From contig CBDUUV010000040.1 of NCBI GenBank assembly GCA_965370495.1, positions 1 to 20,499 on the forward strand: 20,499 bases of DNA, given 5' to 3'. Positions 8,811-16,936 of the stretch are shown here, piece by piece. Made by a program: the position numbers and the translations under genes. Each line of letters begins with the position of its first letter. The stretch's first letter is position 1. This stretch comes from Krumholzibacterium sp965370495 (GTDB lineage: Bacteria > Krumholzibacteriota > Krumholzibacteriia > Krumholzibacteriales > Krumholzibacteriaceae). The notes under the pieces are model-generated. The model made no database searches. It worked only from the letters and a program-made list of their open reading frames with translations, and had not been told where the DNA came from.

Positions 8811-10067
8811 TCATCCTTTTCCGAACCTTTTACCCAGAAGAATGGCCCCGGGTATCAGTGTTATGACCCCCAGCCCCACAAGGATAATGATATTCATCGA
8901 GATATCGTCAAAACCCGCCCCTGCAAGAAATATTTTCTTGAATCCATCATTTGCCCAGTATACCGGAGAGAACCTGCCGATAGTCTTCATGGGCTCCCCA
9001 AGCTGTTCAATAGAGACCATACTGCCACCGAAAAGAGACATTATAATTATCACGACCGACATGATCGCATCGGCGGCACGCCCGCTCCTTATCAGCCCAA
9101 AGCTGAAAGTCATGATCCCCGTGATCATAAACATCGTTACAATAAGATGGACTCCAAGGACGAGCGGGTCTCCCAGATCCATCCGGAACCCGACCTTCCC
9201 GATCAGCAGGAGCAGGAGACAGGCGATCATGGTCACGGCATAAGCAGCCATGACCTTCCCGGCTACAACATGCCCCGCTCCGACCGGAGCGGTAAGTATT
9301 CTCGCCAGGGTTCCGCTTTCTTTTTCCCTGACAATATCTCTCAGCATGATATTACTTGTAAACAGCAGGCCGAGCATAAGACTGCCCGACATTATATATG
9401 AGAAAACATTAAGCCCTCCCGCTTCATCGCCGTCCTCTTCCTCCGATGCGGCAGTCTCGGTCCTGAAAGTCACAAGGGAATCGGCAATATACCCCCTCGT
9501 GAGCAGGATCCCCGTCTTCGCCTCATCCATCAACACCTTCAGATCACCCATCGACGGCCACTCTTCTCCCTCCAGCATCGCTATGGCATTCTCAATCGGT
9601 TCGTCGAAGATATTTCTTCCATTATCGATTATCACCGCCATCGTGGCGACGATCTCCTCTACTATGACCGGCAGAAAACTCTCCGATGGATTTTCGACAA
9701 CCCTGATCTCGACCGGTTTTTTATTGAGGATCCTGCTGGTAAATCTCTCCGGTATAACGATCATCGCGGATGCTTTCCCTTTGCCCATCTGCTTTTCCCC
9801 CTCGACACTGTCGACTGTCACAAGGTCGAGCAACTCGGCAAAACGGTCCTCCTGAAGCCCCTGCAATATAAACCGGCTCATGAATCCTTTATCCTCGTCC
9901 ACGAAAAGAACCCTGATCCTGGGCAGGCCGCCCCTTCCGGACCTGCCGAAGACGCTGCCGATCAGAAGGGTCAAGACCAGCGGGATACACATCATCATGA
10001 GTATGGCGAGCGGACTTTTTATCCGTCTTCTGAGGTCGTTCGCAAATATAAGCAGGATCTTTTTCAT
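8811..10067 (-). CDS. ABC-2 type transporter permease (418 aa)
   Basis: Second permease subunit, with the same architecture as its downstream neighbour but only distant sequence similarity. It has an N-terminal membrane helix (about 18-40), an extracytoplasmic domain of about 180 residues rich in Glu/Asp near 205-215, then five hydrophobic segments. The EKESGTLARILTAP motif at about 248-261 is the coupling-region signature of ABC-2 permeases. GAGGG lies 8 nt upstream of ATG 10067 and the ATPase gene ends only 3 nt before. Unequal paired permeases with one ATPase are typical of drug, lipid or antimicrobial exporters (family knowledge). I see no HlyD-type adaptor gene in the window. Confidence 0.87.
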   Translation of the reverse strand: MKKILLIFANDLRRRIKSPLAILMMMCIPLVLTLLIGSVFGRSGRGGLPRIRVLFVDEDKGFMSRFILQGLQEDRFAELLDLVTVDSVEGEKQMGKGKASAMIVIPERFTSRILNKKPVEIRVVENPSESFLPVIVEEIVATMAVIIDNGRNIFDEPIENAIAMLEGEEWPSMGDLKVLMDEAKTGILLTRGYIADSLVTFRTETAASEEEDGDEAGGLNVFSYIMSGSLMLGLLFTSNIMLRDIVREKESGTLARILTAPVGAGHVVAGKVMAAYAVTMIACLLLLLIGKVGFRMDLGDPLVLGVHLIVTMFMITGIMTFSFGLIRSGRAADAIMSVVIIIMSLFGGSMVSIEQLGEPMKTIGRFSPVYWANDGFKKIFLAGAGFDDISMNIIILVGLGVITLIPGAILLGKRFGKG

Positions 10068-10070
10068 CGG

Positions 10071-10988
10071 TCAGTCCCTCAGCTCGCGGCCGGTCAGTTT
10101 GAGAAAGACGCTCTGCAGGTCGGGCTCCCTGATCGAAATTGTCTCTATATGTATTCCGGCGGAAAAGAAAGTATTGAGAACCCTGCCGATATCACGGCGC
10201 TCCGGCACCAGGAATCCAAGATTACCGTCTTCCACATGATCGATCCTTACCCCCTCCGGAACACTTTCGACCTGATCAGCCTTAAAACTACCGGTGACAG
10301 TCACGACAACCTTTCCGCCAGCCAGCTCTGTAAGCTCCTGAAGCGTACCCTCGGCGTGGATCTTTCCCTTGTCGATGATCGCAATCCTGTCACAGAGGCT
10401 TTCCGCTTCCTCGAGATAATGTGTAGTGTAGATAATAGTCGTTCCCCTGTCGGCCTCTTTTCTAACAATCTCGAGTATATTGAGCCTTGCCTGTGGATCG
10501 ATCCCGAGGGTAGGCTCATCAAGCAGGATAATCGCGGGCCTGTGTATCAGCCCGACACAAAGATTGATCCTCCGTTTCATCCCCCCCGAATATTTGCGAA
10601 CAGGGTCGCCGGCCCTGCCCTGCAACCCGACCATCTCGAGCACCCTTTCTGTTTCCTCTTTCAATTCCCTGCCGGAAAGTCCGTAGAGGCTTCCCCAGAA
10701 ATGGAGATTTTCCCTTCCAGAAAGTTCTTCGTACAGGGCAATCTCCTGGGGGATCACCCCCATAAGACTTCTAATCTTACGACCCTGCCTGACAATATCC
10801 ATCCCGGCGATCCGGATCGTACCGGAATCCGGCTTTATAAGGCCGGAAAGCATCGAGATGGTAGTAGTCTTACCCGCCCCGTTCGGTCCGAGAAAACCCA
10901 GCACAGTACCTTCTTCAACCTTGAAGCTTATTCCATCCACTGCCTTGACATCACCGAAATATTTTCTTATTCCACTGACTTCTATCAT
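10071..10988 (-). CDS. ABC transporter ATP-binding protein, DrrA/CcmA type (305 aa)
   Basis: Nucleotide-binding subunit driving the two permeases encoded just downstream. All motifs are present: Walker A GPNGAGKT (34-41), Q-loop Gln81, signature YSGGMKRR (133-140, Tyr in place of the common Leu), Walker B ILLDEP with catalytic Glu158, and switch His190 in TTHYLEE. A C-terminal domain of about 90 residues ends in the usual DLQSVFLKLTGREL pattern of this group. I start at ATG 10988, where MIEVSGIRKYFG begins the domain and GGAGGG lies 5 nt upstream. A longer frame to 11084 adds 32 non-conserved residues without a good ribosome site. First gene of the exporter operon. Confidence 0.92.
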   Translation of the reverse strand: MIEVSGIRKYFGDVKAVDGISFKVEEGTVLGFLGPNGAGKTTTISMLSGLIKPDSGTIRIAGMDIVRQGRKIRSLMGVIPQEIALYEELSGRENLHFWGSLYGLSGRELKEETERVLEMVGLQGRAGDPVRKYSGGMKRRINLCVGLIHRPAIILLDEPTLGIDPQARLNILEIVRKEADRGTTIIYTTHYLEEAESLCDRIAIIDKGKIHAEGTLQELTELAGGKVVVTVTGSFKADQVESVPEGVRIDHVEDGNLGFLVPERRDIGRVLNTFFSAGIHIETISIREPDLQSVFLKLTGRELRD

Positions 10989-11123
10989 CGGTTCCCTCCA
11001 TAAGGAATCACGTTTCAATGCGGACATTGTATCCACACGCAAAAGTTCTGAGCCCAGGCCGCGTGATGTTCGCATAACCGGCATTAAGGTTCAAGAAATA
11101 ATACGTGGTTATATCTTAAAAAG

Positions 11124-11152
11124 TTGCCTTGCCGGCCTCTTTCTCTTACAAT
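11124..11152 (+). promoter_or_regulatory. Candidate sigma70-type promoter of the S9 peptidase gene
   Basis: TTGCCT (11124-11129) and TACAAT (11147-11152) are spaced exactly 17 nt, matching the consensus at 4/6 and 5/6. This predicts a leader of about 105 nt before ATG 11265. The site sits in the 276-bp interval shared with the divergent ABC operon. Confidence 0.45.
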
Positions 11153-11264
11153 GACCCGGTGGCCCGGTGCGATGAACGAATCGGCCGGTACGGCAAACAA
11201 AAACCGGTACAACGGGAAAATAGCCGGATAACACGATTTTCACCTGCTTTCCGGGAGGAACGAA

Positions 11265-13340
11265 ATGACTGGTATTAAATCCAGGATTATCTGTATCGCC
11301 ATCCTGTCAGCAGTTGTCTTCCCCCCCGCACATGCTGCAGCGGGGGAATACGACCATCCCGTGACAGACAAACCTCATGCCATATCATTTGACGATCTGA
11401 TATCGCTGGGACGGATCGGCAGTTTTGAGATCTCACCTGATGGGGAGATGATAGCCTTTACCGTTTCCTGGTTCGACAAGGAGAAAAATTCCTCCAATAC
11501 GGACATCTACATGGTCCCTCTCAAAGGAGGAGATGCTTATCGGTTCGTACGCAGTGGAGGGAATGACCACTCACCGTGCTGGTCACCCGATGGCAGTCAG
11601 CTCGCATTCGTATCTGACAGGGATGGCAACTCCCAGATATGGATCATACCTGCCGACGGCGGCGAGGCGCACAGGATAACAAATATTCCTACCGGAGTAT
11701 CCGACCCCCTGTGGTCGCCTGACGGACAGACGATCGCCTTCACGTCCAGTGTCTATCCGGATTGCGAGGATATGGATTGTAACAGGGAAAAACTTGACGA
11801 ATTCCGGGACAACCCGGTCAAGGCCAGGTTGATCGATCATTTGCTCTACCGCCACTGGAACTACTGGCGGGAAGGCCGTTGGAGCCACCTCTTCCTGACC
11901 GACCCCGACGGAGAATCTCTTACAGAAATCAACAAGGGACGGACCGACGTTCCTCCGATCTCACTGGGTGGTGAAAGAGATTACAGTTTTTCTCCTGACG
12001 GCAGGGAATTATGTTTCGCGATGAATCCCGACCCGATGGTGGCGATCTCCACGAATAATGACCTGTATATCGTCGATCTTCTGGAAGGGACGACAAAATC
12101 TGTAACAGCAGATAATCTTTCCAATGACAATAATCCGCGTTACTCCCCGGATGGAAAATATATCGCTTACCGGGCCCAAATGATTCCCGGATTTGAAGCG
12201 GACCGTTTCCGGCTCATGCTGTATGACCGGAAGCGCGGCGAGACAAAGGTACTTACGGAGAATTTTGATTACAGCGCAGGCCATTTCGACTGGGCGCCTG
12301 ATAGCAGGACTATATGGTTTTGCGTACAGGACAAGGGCCGTTATTCTGTGTGCAGAGTTTCCATCCGCGGGAATGATGCAAAAAAAGTGATAACCGGAAA
12401 TTACGATTCGAACCTGCGCGTTGCTCCAGATGGAAAAAACCTTGTCATATCAAGACAGAACGTCAGCCGGCCGGTCGACCTTTACAGGGCTTCCATTAAA
12501 AATACAAAGGGTGCCCGGCTCACCGACATCAACGCGGATATACTCGGGGATCTCGAGATGAACCCCCTCGAGGAATTCTGGTTCGAGGGTGCCGGGTCCA
12601 GGCAGGTACACGGAATGATAGTCAAGCCGCCTTTTTTCGAGGAAGACAGAAAATATCCTCTTGTCCTGCTCATTCATGGAGGCCCCCAGGGCGCATTTGG
12701 CGACAATTTTCATTTCAGGTGGAATGTCCAGATGTTCGCCTCGCCCGGGTATGTGGTGGCAACGATCAATTTCACAGGAAGCACCGGGTATGGGCAGGCA
12801 TTCACAGATGCTATAAGCGGTGACTGGGGAGGAGCCCCGTATATCGATATAATGAAAGGCCTCGACTATATCCTGGACAACTTTTCCTATATCGACAGGG
12901 AAAGAATAGGCGCAGCCGGCGCTTCATACGGTGGATACATGATAGACTGGATCGAAGGACACAATGACCGGTTCAAATGCCTCGTCTCACATTCGGGAGT
13001 ATATAACCTCGAGAGCATGTACGGAGCTACAGAAGAATTGTGGTTCCCGGAGTGGGAATTCAAGGGGATGCCGTGGACGAATCCGGAGACCTATTCCACC
13101 TTCTCGCCCCACAAATTCGTTTCCGCATTCAGGACTCCCTGCCTGGTTATCCACGGAGAAAAGGATTACAGGGTCCCGTATACCCAGAGTATGGAATTCT
13201 TCACCGCTCTGCAGAGGCAGGGCACCCCGTCAAAGCTGTTGTTTTTTCCGGACGAGGACCACTTCGTGCGAAAACCCCGGAACGCGGAACTCTGGTGGAA
13301 TACCATTCACGAATGGTTCGAAGAATACCTGAAACAGTAA
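11265..13340 (+). CDS. Secreted S9 family peptidase (prolyl oligopeptidase/acylaminoacyl-peptidase-like, 691 aa)
   Basis: A serine exopeptidase-type enzyme. It has an N-terminal signal peptide (about 1-25, ending AHAAA), then a TolB/PD40-type propeller with seven visible SPDG/APD motifs (SPDGEMIAF, SPDGSQLAF, SPDGQTIAF, SPDGRELCF, SPDGKYIAY, APDSRTIWF, APDGKNLVI), then an alpha/beta-hydrolase domain from about residue 440. The catalytic triad is clear: Ser554 in GASYGGY, Asp634 in GEKDYRVPY and His666 in DEDHFV. HGGPQG forms the usual oxyanion region. Length matches dipeptidyl- and acylaminoacyl-peptidases. Such enzymes trim short peptides for nutrition, probably in the periplasm here. The start is supported by GGGAGGA about 6 nt upstream. 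The exact cleavage specificity cannot be read. Confidence 0.92.
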   Translation: MTGIKSRIICIAILSAVVFPPAHAAAGEYDHPVTDKPHAISFDDLISLGRIGSFEISPDGEMIAFTVSWFDKEKNSSNTDIYMVPLKGGDAYRFVRSGGNDHSPCWSPDGSQLAFVSDRDGNSQIWIIPADGGEAHRITNIPTGVSDPLWSPDGQTIAFTSSVYPDCEDMDCNREKLDEFRDNPVKARLIDHLLYRHWNYWREGRWSHLFLTDPDGESLTEINKGRTDVPPISLGGERDYSFSPDGRELCFAMNPDPMVAISTNNDLYIVDLLEGTTKSVTADNLSNDNNPRYSPDGKYIAYRAQMIPGFEADRFRLMLYDRKRGETKVLTENFDYSAGHFDWAPDSRTIWFCVQDKGRYSVCRVSIRGNDAKKVITGNYDSNLRVAPDGKNLVISRQNVSRPVDLYRASIKNTKGARLTDINADILGDLEMNPLEEFWFEGAGSRQVHGMIVKPPFFEEDRKYPLVLLIHGGPQGAFGDNFHFRWNVQMFASPGYVVATINFTGSTGYGQAFTDAISGDWGGAPYIDIMKGLDYILDNFSYIDRERIGAAGASYGGYMIDWIEGHNDRFKCLVSHSGVYNLESMYGATEELWFPEWEFKGMPWTNPETYSTFSPHKFVSAFRTPCLVIHGEKDYRVPYTQSMEFFTALQRQGTPSKLLFFPDEDHFVRKPRNAELWWNTIHEWFEEYLKQ

Positions 13341-13549
13341 TCTGTCTTTGCGGAACAGGCGTCCCACGGGGGCTTAATAGAAAAAACCGGAAAAGAGATC
13401 CAATGAAAGGGTCACGCGGGCCACCTCCTCAGAACCTTCTCCGGTAAAACATGCTTATTTCAAACACGGTATTACTGAATCACACACAAACTCAACCACT
13501 GACAGCACGCATTATATCACAAATTCCATGTAAATAAAAACGTTTTCCT

Positions 13550-14437
13550 CTATGGAACGAAAATACTTCCTTCTCCGACCTGGACGACCGATCCGGAAAC
13601 CTTTACATCCTGAACCATACCTCTGTCGCAATGCACATCTACCCGGATAAGACCGGGCCTGTTGATCTCCTTTCCCTGCTCGATGACCAGCTTCAGGTCA
13701 GCAGGGAATTTCAGGATCCTGGCCAGATAGCCTCCAAGAGCACCCGCGGCCGACCCGGTAGCGGGATCTTCTGTTATTGACAGGGCGGGCGCAAAAAAGC
13801 GCGCATGGATATTTACCCTTTTACTTTCTTTACGCGCGAAGAGGTATATTCCGATTACATTGTGCCTTGACAACACGTTGAGAGCCTCTTCGATATTCAG
13901 ATTGCTCTTCTTGACGATATCCTCCTCACTAACCTCAACTATCAGGAAATCGAGCCCATTGGAAACGACGCCCCCTCCAAGCAGATCGAAACCCCTGATT
14001 CCCACAGCTCTGGCAGCCTGCCCCCTGTTCTGCAACGCGGATCCGAATTCGGGAATCGGCTGGTGCATTGTCAGCCTGGTTTCTTTTTTCGTGGACTTGA
14101 CGATATCTACCCTGATCATTCCAAGTTTGAGTTCCAACTCCATATTGACTGGCTTCTTGCCCTTTTTCTTTTTCATCAGCGCAAATACAGTACCCAGAAC
14201 GGGGTGCCCCGCGAATGGTATCTCCCCGGCAGGTGTAAATATTCTTATGCTTGCCTCGGCATCCTTCGACTCCGATGGAAAAACAAAAGTCGTTTCAGAG
14301 AAATTCATTTCACGGGCAATCATCTGCATCTGGTTTTTCGTAAGTTTACCCGGATTAAGGAAAACCGCGAGCGGGTTCCCGTTAAAAGGTTTGTCAGTAA
14401 AGACATCAACATGTTCATAAACCAGTTTGCGGCTCAT
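13550..14437 (-). CDS. PhzF family isomerase/epimerase (295 aa)
   Basis: A member of the PhzF/diaminopimelate-epimerase-fold family. The N-terminus (VDVFTDKPFNGNPLAVF) and the NFSETTFVF segment with the conserved catalytic-type Glu48 are diagnostic, as is DPATGSAAGALGGYL in the second half. Length is typical (about 260-300). Family members isomerise or epimerise small acids; phenazine synthesis is only one case, and no phenazine gene is nearby, so the substrate is unknown. AAGGGATGGA precedes ATG 14437. It faces the S9 peptidase gene across a 209-bp interval without a convincing terminator, and diverges from the cyclophilin gene. Confidence 0.9.
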   Translation of the reverse strand: MSRKLVYEHVDVFTDKPFNGNPLAVFLNPGKLTKNQMQMIAREMNFSETTFVFPSESKDAEASIRIFTPAGEIPFAGHPVLGTVFALMKKKKGKKPVNMELELKLGMIRVDIVKSTKKETRLTMHQPIPEFGSALQNRGQAARAVGIRGFDLLGGGVVSNGLDFLIVEVSEEDIVKKSNLNIEEALNVLSRHNVIGIYLFARKESKRVNIHARFFAPALSITEDPATGSAAGALGGYLARILKFPADLKLVIEQGKEINRPGLIRVDVHCDRGMVQDVKVSGSVVQVGEGSIFVP

Positions 14438-14487
14438 ATTCCATCCCTTGAAGAGGGGGATAATACGTTATTCCAAGCTCGCTGCCC

Positions 14488-14515
14488 ATGGTATCAAAAT
14501 ATTCGGCTTTGTGAA
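14488..14515 (-). promoter_or_regulatory. Candidate promoter of the phzF-like gene
   Basis: On the minus strand TTCACA (14515-14510) and TACCAT (14493-14488) are 16 nt apart, matching the consensus at 5/6 and 4/6. The -10 is about 50 nt upstream of ATG 14437. Confidence 0.35.
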
Positions 14516-14560
14516 AAGAAAAAAAACATTCCGGGACCGGTGCGAGCAGGCGCCACAACC

Positions 14561-14602
14561 TGGCATTTCATATATAATTGTTGGTATTTCATATATAATT
14601 GA
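14561..14602 (+). repeat. 21-bp tandem direct repeat (two copies) in a divergent promoter region
   Basis: Two adjacent 21-bp units (14561-14581 and 14582-14602) agree at 19 of 21 positions and share the 16-bp core ATTTCATATATAATTG. The period equals two helical turns. The array ends 8 nt before the candidate -35 of the cyclophilin promoter and lies about 45 bp upstream of the phzF promoter candidate. A regulator site or an AT-rich UP element are the likely roles. Confidence 0.8.
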
Positions 14603-14610
14603 AGGATATG

Positions 14611-14639
14611 TTGAGGATTTCGTTTCTTTTTACTTTAAT
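14611..14639 (+). promoter_or_regulatory. Candidate promoter of the cyclophilin gene
   Basis: TTGAGG (14611-14616) and TTTAAT (14634-14639) are separated by 17 nt, matching the consensus at 4/6 and 5/6. The leader to ATG 14716 would be about 70 nt. The 21-bp tandem repeats sit directly upstream. Confidence 0.45.
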
Positions 14640-14715
14640 TTTCGACGCCGGGATAATATATTATTCTGGATTTGTTACTATAAACTCTGTTTTTGGATGA
14701 GGAGGTGCATCCCTC

Positions 14716-15336
14716 ATGAGGTTCAGAAATTCAGTCGGGCTATTGCTGGTCATTTCAACAATCTTCCTGTCTATCGCTGTAAACGGTCCAGCTATGGCCG
14801 GGAAAGGACAGGAAAACCCCATGGTCTATGTAAAAACCAATCTTGGTAATTTCACGGTAGAGCTTTTCGAGAAAGAAGCGCCTGTTACGGTTAAAAATTT
14901 CCTGCATTACGTCGACAGCAAATTCTACAGCGGAACGATTTTTCACCGTGTGATGAGTACTTTCATGATCCAGGGCGGCGGGTTTACTCCGGACATGAAC
15001 CAGAAATCGACGAGCCCTCCGATCAAGAACGAGGCCACGAACGGCCTTAAAAACCTCGTGTATACCCTTGCAATGGCAAGAACCGGCGTCGTTGACAGCG
15101 CTACATGCCAGTTCTTTATCAATGTAAAGGACAACACGAGCCTTGACCACAGGAATACGACACAGAGCGGATACGGATACTGTGTGTTCGGTAAAGTCAT
15201 CGATGGTACATCGGTAATCGATAAGATCAAAAATGTCAAGACGACTACAAAAGGCCGTAACGCTGACGTCCCTGTCAAACCGGTTATCATCAAATCAATT
15301 ACAAGACTCAGCCCCGAAGAGGACGAAAAAGAATAG
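14716..15336 (+). CDS. Exported cyclophilin-type peptidyl-prolyl isomerase (206 aa)
   Basis: Catalyses cis-trans isomerisation of X-Pro bonds, aiding protein folding outside the cytoplasm. A signal peptide spans about 1-28 (basic MRFR, hydrophobic core, AMA cleavage site). The cyclophilin domain then runs about 36-195: VKTNLGNFTVELF, the catalytic-Arg motif FHRVMSTFMIQGGGF, SATCQFFIN and SLDHRN. The C-terminus is acidic and charged. GGAGG lies about 10 nt before ATG 14716. It appears monocistronic, with its own promoter candidate and a strong terminator 15 bp after the stop. Confidence 0.93.
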   Translation: MRFRNSVGLLLVISTIFLSIAVNGPAMAGKGQENPMVYVKTNLGNFTVELFEKEAPVTVKNFLHYVDSKFYSGTIFHRVMSTFMIQGGGFTPDMNQKSTSPPIKNEATNGLKNLVYTLAMARTGVVDSATCQFFINVKDNTSLDHRNTTQSGYGYCVFGKVIDGTSVIDKIKNVKTTTKGRNADVPVKPVIIKSITRLSPEEDEKE

Positions 15337-15350
15337 ATCCCGGTTCGGTT

Positions 15351-15386
15351 AATGGAGGCTTCCCGGCGGGAGGCCTCCATTTTTTC
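15351..15386 (+). terminator. Rho-independent terminator after the cyclophilin gene
   Basis: AATGGAGGC (15351-15359) pairs perfectly with GCCTCCATT (15373-15381). The stem continues inward through a U-G pair and TCCC/GGGA to a 3-nt loop, about 14 bp in all, followed by a run of T. The minus strand lacks a T-run after the hairpin, so it mainly stops plus-strand transcription. Confidence 0.93.
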
Positions 15387-15430
15387 TTTGAAGCATCAGA
15401 ATTAACAGGAAGCCCTATACGCGCGTTGAA

Positions 15431-16912
15431 TCAAAAGGCTGCCGGCAGCCACACCGAAAACTCGCTGCCTTTCCCTTCTGAACTTTTACAAAGTAGTTTT
15501 CCGCCATGCCCGTAGATAATATTCTGGGCCATCGCGAGGCCTATCCCGGCCCTGCCCGAACAGTCGCCGTCAGGAAAAGACCCTTTCCTGAAAGGCAGAG
15601 AAAGCGTAGTTATCTTATCATCTGGAATACTGATACCATTGTTTCTTATTTTTATCACCAGGAAATTTTCATCTATGCTCCGTTTGAATGATACCTCTCC
15701 GGTCAACGCATCAAGTACAGAACAATCTCTGGCGGCTCCGGGATCTGAGCCTTCACCTTCGAACGGCTGGCAGGGAGAATTCCACATTCTGAGTTCTACT
15801 CCATCATCTTCTCCGGGCAGAGTATCAGACATGATCAGATCGATTTCTATTACACCGCCGCGATCGATATGCCTGATCGCGTTATCCAGAATATTCCTTA
15901 TTACTACTTTCAATCCGGGAGCGTCGACATAGAGTTCTCTGTTACAGACCTTGTCGTTGAATCTTACCGTTATGCTTTTTTCTTCGAACTCGGGTATATA
16001 TTCTCTGAGAGTTTCTTCTGCGAGAGAAGATATATCTGTCTTCTCCATATTGAGAGAAGTCTCTCCCATGTCGATATCGCACAATGAAAGAAACTGATCG
16101 AGCCTGCTTCCCATGCTCGTAACTGCATCCTTCGCCATATCGATCAGAATACCGCTGCCTGCCTCATCCGACTCGATGGACCATAGCGTACTTTTCAGTA
16201 CAGACAACGGCATCTTTAATTCCTCGGAATTGCGTACTATGAACTCTTTTCTGAGTTTTGCATACTGTCCCGCCCTCTCCCTGAAAACAGCCGCGTCCTG
16301 GTAGATCGACGCATTTCTAATCGTTATTGCGGCAACCCTGACCAGCATTTCCAGAAATTCGTTATCAAAATCTGAAGAATCCCTTCCAGTTAACTTGCCA
16401 CCGAAAAAAATGATCCCCAGAAATTCTCCGCTGTTTTCCATGGGACACGCGTACGACAGTCCCTGCTCGACGATTCCGGCCAGGAACCTGGTCTCGGATA
16501 CCGGAATGTCGCCGCCGCCCGCAAAAAACCTGTCTATGAAAACAGCCCTGTTCTCTTTCCGAAGCCATATGGAAAATGACGATCCAACGCCGAGAAATGG
16601 GGATGGAGACAAAGAACCGGTTCCCACTGAATGCCTGAATCGGAAAATTCCCTCCGTGGGAACCGCCAGATATATGGCAACTTTTTTAAGGCCGAGATGC
16701 CCGGCAAAAGCCGTCAGGAACAACTTGATTATCCTGTCCTGTTCGAAAGCCCCCCCCAGCTTTTCGAACAACCTGAAAAGAGCCTCAAAGATAAAAGCTT
16801 TTCGCTCAAGATCCTCATCGAGTTTTCTGACTCTCGATGGATTGGAAACAGCTCTGCCACTTTTCACCTTTGAACCCTTTTCCTGCTTCTTTTTCGTCGT
16901 GCTCCTATCCAT
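15431..16912 (-). CDS. GAF-domain histidine-kinase-like protein with Glu at the H-box position
   Basis: A cytoplasmic signalling protein with no membrane segment. It has a basic N-terminal tail, then a GAF sensor domain (about 45-205), an H-box/dimerisation region (about 222-290) and a HATPase_c domain (about 295-497, counting from TTG 16924). The ATPase boxes are visible: N-box NILDNAIRHI, G1 RNNGISIP, F-box LSLPFRKG and G2 GRAGIGLA. Between N and G1 is an unusual insert of about 60 residues. The H-box reads SEELKMPL where SHELRTPL is expected, so residue 234 is Glu (GAG) instead of the phosphorylated His. ATP binding may persist while autophosphorylation at the normal site should not. I start at ATG 16912, 4 nt after GGGG; TTG 16924 would add four residues. 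It lies 24 bp downstream of the ATPase-STAS gene, probably in one transcript. No response regulator is adjacent. Confidence 0.82.
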   Translation of the reverse strand: MDRSTTKKKQEKGSKVKSGRAVSNPSRVRKLDEDLERKAFIFEALFRLFEKLGGAFEQDRIIKLFLTAFAGHLGLKKVAIYLAVPTEGIFRFRHSVGTGSLSPSPFLGVGSSFSIWLRKENRAVFIDRFFAGGGDIPVSETRFLAGIVEQGLSYACPMENSGEFLGIIFFGGKLTGRDSSDFDNEFLEMLVRVAAITIRNASIYQDAAVFRERAGQYAKLRKEFIVRNSEELKMPLSVLKSTLWSIESDEAGSGILIDMAKDAVTSMGSRLDQFLSLCDIDMGETSLNMEKTDISSLAEETLREYIPEFEEKSITVRFNDKVCNRELYVDAPGLKVVIRNILDNAIRHIDRGGVIEIDLIMSDTLPGEDDGVELRMWNSPCQPFEGEGSDPGAARDCSVLDALTGEVSFKRSIDENFLVIKIRNNGISIPDDKITTLSLPFRKGSFPDGDCSGRAGIGLAMAQNIIYGHGGKLLCKSSEGKGSEFSVWLPAAF

Positions 16913-16936
16913 TTTTCCCCACAATTACTGTCTTTT

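Noticed and set aside
9250..9855. Plus-strand open frame of 201 codons, Ser/Ile/Pro-rich
   Set aside because: Antisense shadow of the ABC-2 permease; the composition bias is what antisense of a membrane protein gives.
13341..13549. Possible bidirectional terminator between the S9 peptidase and phzF-like genes
   Set aside because: The ACCGGA/TCCGGT pair is about 60 bp apart and the AAAACGTTTT palindrome is weak; neither forms a stem followed by a T-run.
15639..15641. Asn in place of Asp in the G1 box (RNNG) as a second defect of the kinase-like protein
   Set aside because: Active kinases of the CusS group also use an Asn-x-Gly G1 box, so I do not count this as loss of ATP binding.
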